In this document: in pieces, positions 59,407-64,000 of the stretch
Layout of the letters: each line of letters starts with the position of its first letter
Numbering within the stretch: position 1 is the first letter of the stretch
Source: Pseudomaricurvus sp. HS19
GTDB lineage: Bacteria > Pseudomonadota > Gammaproteobacteria > Pseudomonadales > Cellvibrionaceae
Assembly (NCBI RefSeq): GCF_009857815.1
Contig: NZ_WVVW01000001.1
Span: 1,054,001-1,118,000, forward strand
Direction: 5' to 3'
DNA: 64,000 bases
Translations under genes and position numbers: made by a program
The notes under the pieces: model-generated
The model's input: only the letters and a program-made list of their open reading frames with translations
Databases searched by the model: none
What the model was told of the DNA's origin: nothing

Positions 59407-59473
59407 AACCCGGGCTGCCAGGCAGTCCGGGTTAAGTATTTCTGGAGTGGATCGTTTACTATCCAAACGATCC
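59407..59473 (+). promoter_or_regulatory. Two hairpins in the epimerase-mutase gap
   Basis: Hairpin 1 at 59407-59433: AACCCGG...CCGGGTT with inner GCTGCC/GGCAGT. Hairpin 2 at 59449-59473: GGATCGTTT / AAACGATCC, 9-bp perfect stem with a 7-base loop. Neither is followed by a T run. They may set message ratios by processing or attenuate transcription before the mutase gene. No cobalamin riboswitch box was seen. Confidence 0.5.
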
Positions 59474-59543
59474 GAACCTGACTCAAGGAAAGCGGTTACC
59501 GACTCCGGCAACCGTATTATTAAAAGACACGAGAGTAATCTTT

Positions 59544-61685
<2,142 letters not shown>

Positions 61686-61710
61686 TAGCAGCGGCGGTAA
61701 AAGTCTGAAC

Positions 61711-61810
61711 CGTCATTGCGAGGAGCGCTTTTGTGACGAAGCAATCCATGTCTTGCACAGTGTGCCAGGCATGGGTCGCCACGCTACACTGCGTTGCGCT
61801 CGCGACGACG
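61711..61810. repeat. Palindromic CGTCATTGCGAGGAGC-type element (MITE-like)
   Basis: Left end CGTCATTGCGAGGAGCGCTT then GTGACGAAGCAATCCATG; right end (about 61769-61810) CATGGGTCGCCACGCT then TGCGTTGCGCTCGCGACGACG is a degraded complement. This element type is widespread in proteobacteria as a small non-coding palindromic repeat. It sits between the mutase and meaB. Confidence 0.75.
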
Positions 61811-61836
61811 AGAGACTTTAAACCCGCACACCCAAG

Positions 61837-61861
61837 CGCCCCCTTCTGGGGGCGTTTTTTT
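61837..61861 (+). terminator. Rho-independent terminator after the mutase gene
   Basis: Stem CGCCCCC / GGGGGCG with TTCT loop followed by seven T. It lies 33 bases before the meaB start, so meaB probably needs read-through or its own promoter. Confidence 0.9.
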
Positions 61862-61893
61862 ACCCGTTCATTGAAGCAAAGACTGAAAAACTT

Positions 61894-62853
61894 ATGGCAT
61901 CAATCGATCTGGAACTTCTCCGCGCAGGCAATCGCCGGGCCCTGGCCAAGGCGATCACACTGGTGGAGAGCAAGCTGGAAAAACATCGCGCTGAAGCGCA
62001 GGACGTGCTGGAAGAGATCCTGCCGGAGAGCGGCAAGAGCATTCGCATTGGCATCAGCGGGATTCCCGGAGTGGGAAAATCCACCTTTATCGAAGCCTTT
62101 GGCCAGCACCTCATCCGTCAGGGCAAGAAGGTAGCGGTACTGGCGGTGGACCCCTCCTCGCCTGTACGCGGTGGCAGTATCCTGGGGGATAAAACCCGTA
62201 TGGAGCTACTGTCGCGGGAAGAGAACGCCTTTATCCGCCCCTCCCCCTCTGAAGGCGCCCTGGGTGGCGTCGCCCAGAAAACCCGTGAAACCATGCTGCT
62301 GTGTGAGGCCGCCGGTTACGACGTTATCCTGGTGGAGACGGTCGGTGTGGGTCAGTCCGAGTATGAAGTGGCCGGCATGGTGGACTTCTTCCTGGTGCTG
62401 ATGATCCCCAACGCCGGCGACGAGCTGCAGGGCATCAAGCGCGGCATCATGGAGCTGGCAGACGCCCTGGTGATCAACAAGGCCGACGGCGAGAGTATCA
62501 ACCTGGCCCAGCGCACCCGCCAGCACTACCAGAACGCCTTCCACCTGGTGAAACACGGCAGTTTCTGGAATCCCCGGGTCGAGACCTGTTCCGCCCAGGA
62601 GAACAAGGGCATCGACGATATCTGGCAGATGATCTGCGAGTACGAGCAGCTGGCGCTGGAGCACAACGCCTTCTTCGCCAAACGCGCCCGCCAGAACACC
62701 GAGTGGATGAAAAAGCTGATTCACGAAATGCTGGAGCTGCGCCTGCGCCAGAACCCGGAAGTGAGGCAGCGCATGCCGCAACTGCAGTCCGGTGTGATCA
62801 ACAACACCACCACCCCGTACAACGCCGCCAAGCAGATTGTCGACCTGCTGTAA
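61894..62853 (+). CDS. meaB: Methylmalonyl-CoA mutase-associated GTPase MeaB
   Basis: A 319-residue G3E-family GTPase that guards and loads adenosylcobalamin on the mutase. Walker A GIPGVGKSTFIEAFG, VDPSSPVRGGSILGDKTRM, VETVGVGQSEYEV and NKADGE are the family motifs. The C-terminal dimerisation helices end VDLL. Its place after the mutase confirms the pathway. It is separated from the mutase by a repeat and a terminator. Confidence 0.95.
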   Translation: MASIDLELLRAGNRRALAKAITLVESKLEKHRAEAQDVLEEILPESGKSIRIGISGIPGVGKSTFIEAFGQHLIRQGKKVAVLAVDPSSPVRGGSILGDKTRMELLSREENAFIRPSPSEGALGGVAQKTRETMLLCEAAGYDVILVETVGVGQSEYEVAGMVDFFLVLMIPNAGDELQGIKRGIMELADALVINKADGESINLAQRTRQHYQNAFHLVKHGSFWNPRVETCSAQENKGIDDIWQMICEYEQLALEHNAFFAKRARQNTEWMKKLIHEMLELRLRQNPEVRQRMPQLQSGVINNTTTPYNAAKQIVDLL

Positions 62854-62944
62854 GCAGCGGGCGGTCAATTAGCGTTCACAGGGCCTAGAGTTAGTGCCGT
62901 TTTGTGGGCATAATTGCCGCCCTGTCAACCGAACCGATTGCAGA

Positions 62945-63484
62945 ATGCCAAGAAAGTATTTCAAGCGCTGGTTACCGGATCCTGCCGATTTTCGCAATCG
63001 GCCGGCGCTGGCATTCATGAGCAACCTGCTGCATGACCCCAACCTGTTCCACCTGAACCGGCACTCGGTCTCTGTCGCCTTCCTGATCGGCCTGTTTATC
63101 GCCTTCCTGCCCATCCCCGGACAGATGCCCCTGGCAGCCCTGTTTGCCTTCTGGCTACGCTGCAATATGCCACTGGCCGTAGCGCTGGTGTGGATCTCCA
63201 ACCCGCTCACCATGCCACCGCTCTTCTACGCCACCTACGAGCTGGGACGCTGGCTGCTGGGCAGCCCCAAGATGGCTTTTACCATTGAACTCTCCTGGGA
63301 GTGGCTCAACACCGAATTTACCCGCCTGTGGGAACCGCTGCTGGTGGGCAGCGTACTGACCGGTGTGGTGATGGGCACACTGGGCTATGTCAGCATCCAG
63401 CTGTTCTGGCGCTGGCATGTGGTGCGCAGCTGGGAGCGGCGCAAACTGCGTCGGGAACAGGCCCGGCACCGCAGCAACGGCTGA
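62945..63484 (+). CDS. DUF2062 membrane protein
   Basis: About 179 residues from the ATG at 62945. DUF2062 pattern: basic start MPRKYFKRWLPDP, then SVSVAFLIGLFIAFLPIPGQ, WISNPLTMPPLFYATYELG and a final helix before a basic tail (RSWERRKLRREQARH). Two or three hydrophobic segments place it in the inner membrane. Function unknown. It is convergent with the HipA-like gene (7 bases between stops). Confidence 0.88.
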   Translation: MPRKYFKRWLPDPADFRNRPALAFMSNLLHDPNLFHLNRHSVSVAFLIGLFIAFLPIPGQMPLAALFAFWLRCNMPLAVALVWISNPLTMPPLFYATYELGRWLLGSPKMAFTIELSWEWLNTEFTRLWEPLLVGSVLTGVVMGTLGYVSIQLFWRWHVVRSWERRKLRREQARHRSNG

Positions 63485-63491
63485 TTATCGC

Positions 63492-64000
63492 CTACCAGCG
63501 CAGACGCAAATTCTCCCCGATTTCCTCCCGCAGTCCTTCCGGCACACCGGCACGCCCGGCGTACGACCACCACTCGCTGACCACCTCCACTGTGCGGGTG
63601 ATGATATCCGCCGCCTCACGGGAGAAGTTGGAAATAGCCCCGGCCACCGCCAGCAGATCGCTGCGTTGAAAATCTTCCCGCTTGCCATTGAGTGACAACT
63701 GGTGACTGTTAACCCAGGGCGAGCCCGGCTTGTAGCTGTAGGCTACATCAAAGGCCGGCGCCAGCCGCCAGCTGGCCCCCGGACTGTCGAGCAGAAAGCC
63801 GAAGTTCTTGCTGTGATCATCGTGATTGCGGGCCACCACGTTGAACACCATGCGACGAAAAATCTCCACGGCGTCCTGTCGCGGCAGGCGCAGGCGCCGG
63901 GCGGTAGCCAGCAGCGCCTCATAGCTGTAGGTTCCGGGGCGCTTGTAATCAGCATGATCCATGGCACAGAGGGAGACATAGTGCAGCTTGCGGTTGCCGA
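63492..64000 (-). CDS. HipA-like Ser/Thr kinase, partial (C-terminal end)
   Basis: The frame is open to the window edge (about 169 residues visible; the upstream residues read NRKLHYVSLCAMDHADY), so the gene starts beyond base 64000 and the ATG at 63962 is internal. The HipA catalytic core is visible: VFNVVARNHDDHSKNFGFLL with the catalytic Asp and metal-binding Asn, and LAPAFDVAYSYKPG with the DFD-like aspartate. HipA kinases phosphorylate glutamyl-tRNA synthetase or other targets and are usually paired with a HipB repressor upstream, which would lie outside this window. Confidence 0.85.
   Translation of the reverse strand, partial: GNRKLHYVSLCAMDHADYKRPGTYSYEALLATARRLRLPRQDAVEIFRRMVFNVVARNHDDHSKNFGFLLDSPGASWRLAPAFDVAYSYKPGSPWVNSHQLSLNGKREDFQRSDLLAVAGAISNFSREAADIITRTVEVVSEWWSYAGRAGVPEGLREEIGENLRLRW

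Noticed and set aside
63492-63962. HipA-like gene starting at the ATG at 63962
   Set aside because: The frame stays open to the window edge with HipA-like residues before this ATG, so it is an internal Met of a truncated gene.

Overview
The window reads as chromosomal DNA from a marine-type gammaproteobacterium, most likely of the Cellvibrionales/Halieaceae kind. Reasons: the conserved gammaproteobacterial blocks gacA-uvrC-pgsA-tRNA-Cys/tRNA-Leu and comEC-exbB-exbD-lpxK-kdsB-phosphatase-murB, lipid A/Kdo genes, a PilU-type pilus ATPase, a DUF58-TgpA pair, and a complete propionyl-CoA to succinyl-CoA operon with an unusually long biotin carboxylase. Coding density is high and most of the window looks about 60% GC. 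The taxonomic call is inference from gene content only.

Layout. 1-4.8 kb: a run of plus-strand housekeeping genes (end of a YgiM-like SH3 protein, cyclophilin, atypical PdxJ, rhodanese, CBS protein, DUF2520 protein, SpoU/TrmH methyltransferase). 4.8-12.8 kb: mostly minus strand (MFS carrier, ammonium channel, TgpA, DUF58, PilU) with YjaG between. 13-19.5 kb: three poorly known cytosolic genes, a glycine-zipper envelope protein, then an outer-membrane porin next to a BCCT betaine/choline-type transporter. 19.9-34.5 kb: an accessory island of secreted proteins. 34.6-38 kb: a two-piece YeeE/YedE sulfur transporter, and a LysR regulator divergent from a nitrilase/GFA pair. 38.1-43.5 kb: the tRNA-Leu, tRNA-Cys, pgsA, uvrC, gacA block with an aminotransferase inserted on the other strand. 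43.7-53.9 kb: AlkB, the murB to comEC envelope block, a flavodoxin and an AraC regulator. 54.3-62.9 kb: the methylmalonyl-CoA pathway (carboxyltransferase, biotin carboxylase-BCCP, epimerase, mutase, MeaB). The right edge holds a DUF2062 protein and the end of a HipA-like kinase.

The most interesting region is 19.9-34.5 kb. A TpsB outer-membrane transporter overlaps by 4 bases a 1784-residue TpsA whose haemagglutinin-type beta-helix is fused to TPR repeats and a CHAT caspase-like protease domain with an intact His/Cys pair. It is followed by a second exported caspase-family protease carrying a C-terminal DUF4384 segment, and by a convergent, probably lipid-anchored DUF4384 protein. Next come a secreted five-bladed tachylectin-2-like propeller protein with a hydrophobic, potentially membrane-inserting segment, and a secreted 16-cysteine repeat protein; both are visibly lower in GC. 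I read this as a candidate cell-surface protease and lectin system: two different clan CD peptidase folds sent outside the cytoplasm side by side. The domain calls are strong; the idea of a joint system is inference.

Small repeats mark several intergenic gaps: a short unit with core TAGCGAAGCGTCCT (42.7 and 51.7 kb), a palindrome with core ATCCCCGC-CTTC-GCGGGGAT (39.7 and 44.4 kb), and a CGTCATTGCGAGGAGC-type palindromic element (61.7 kb). I saw no CRISPR array, no prophage and no complete insertion sequence.
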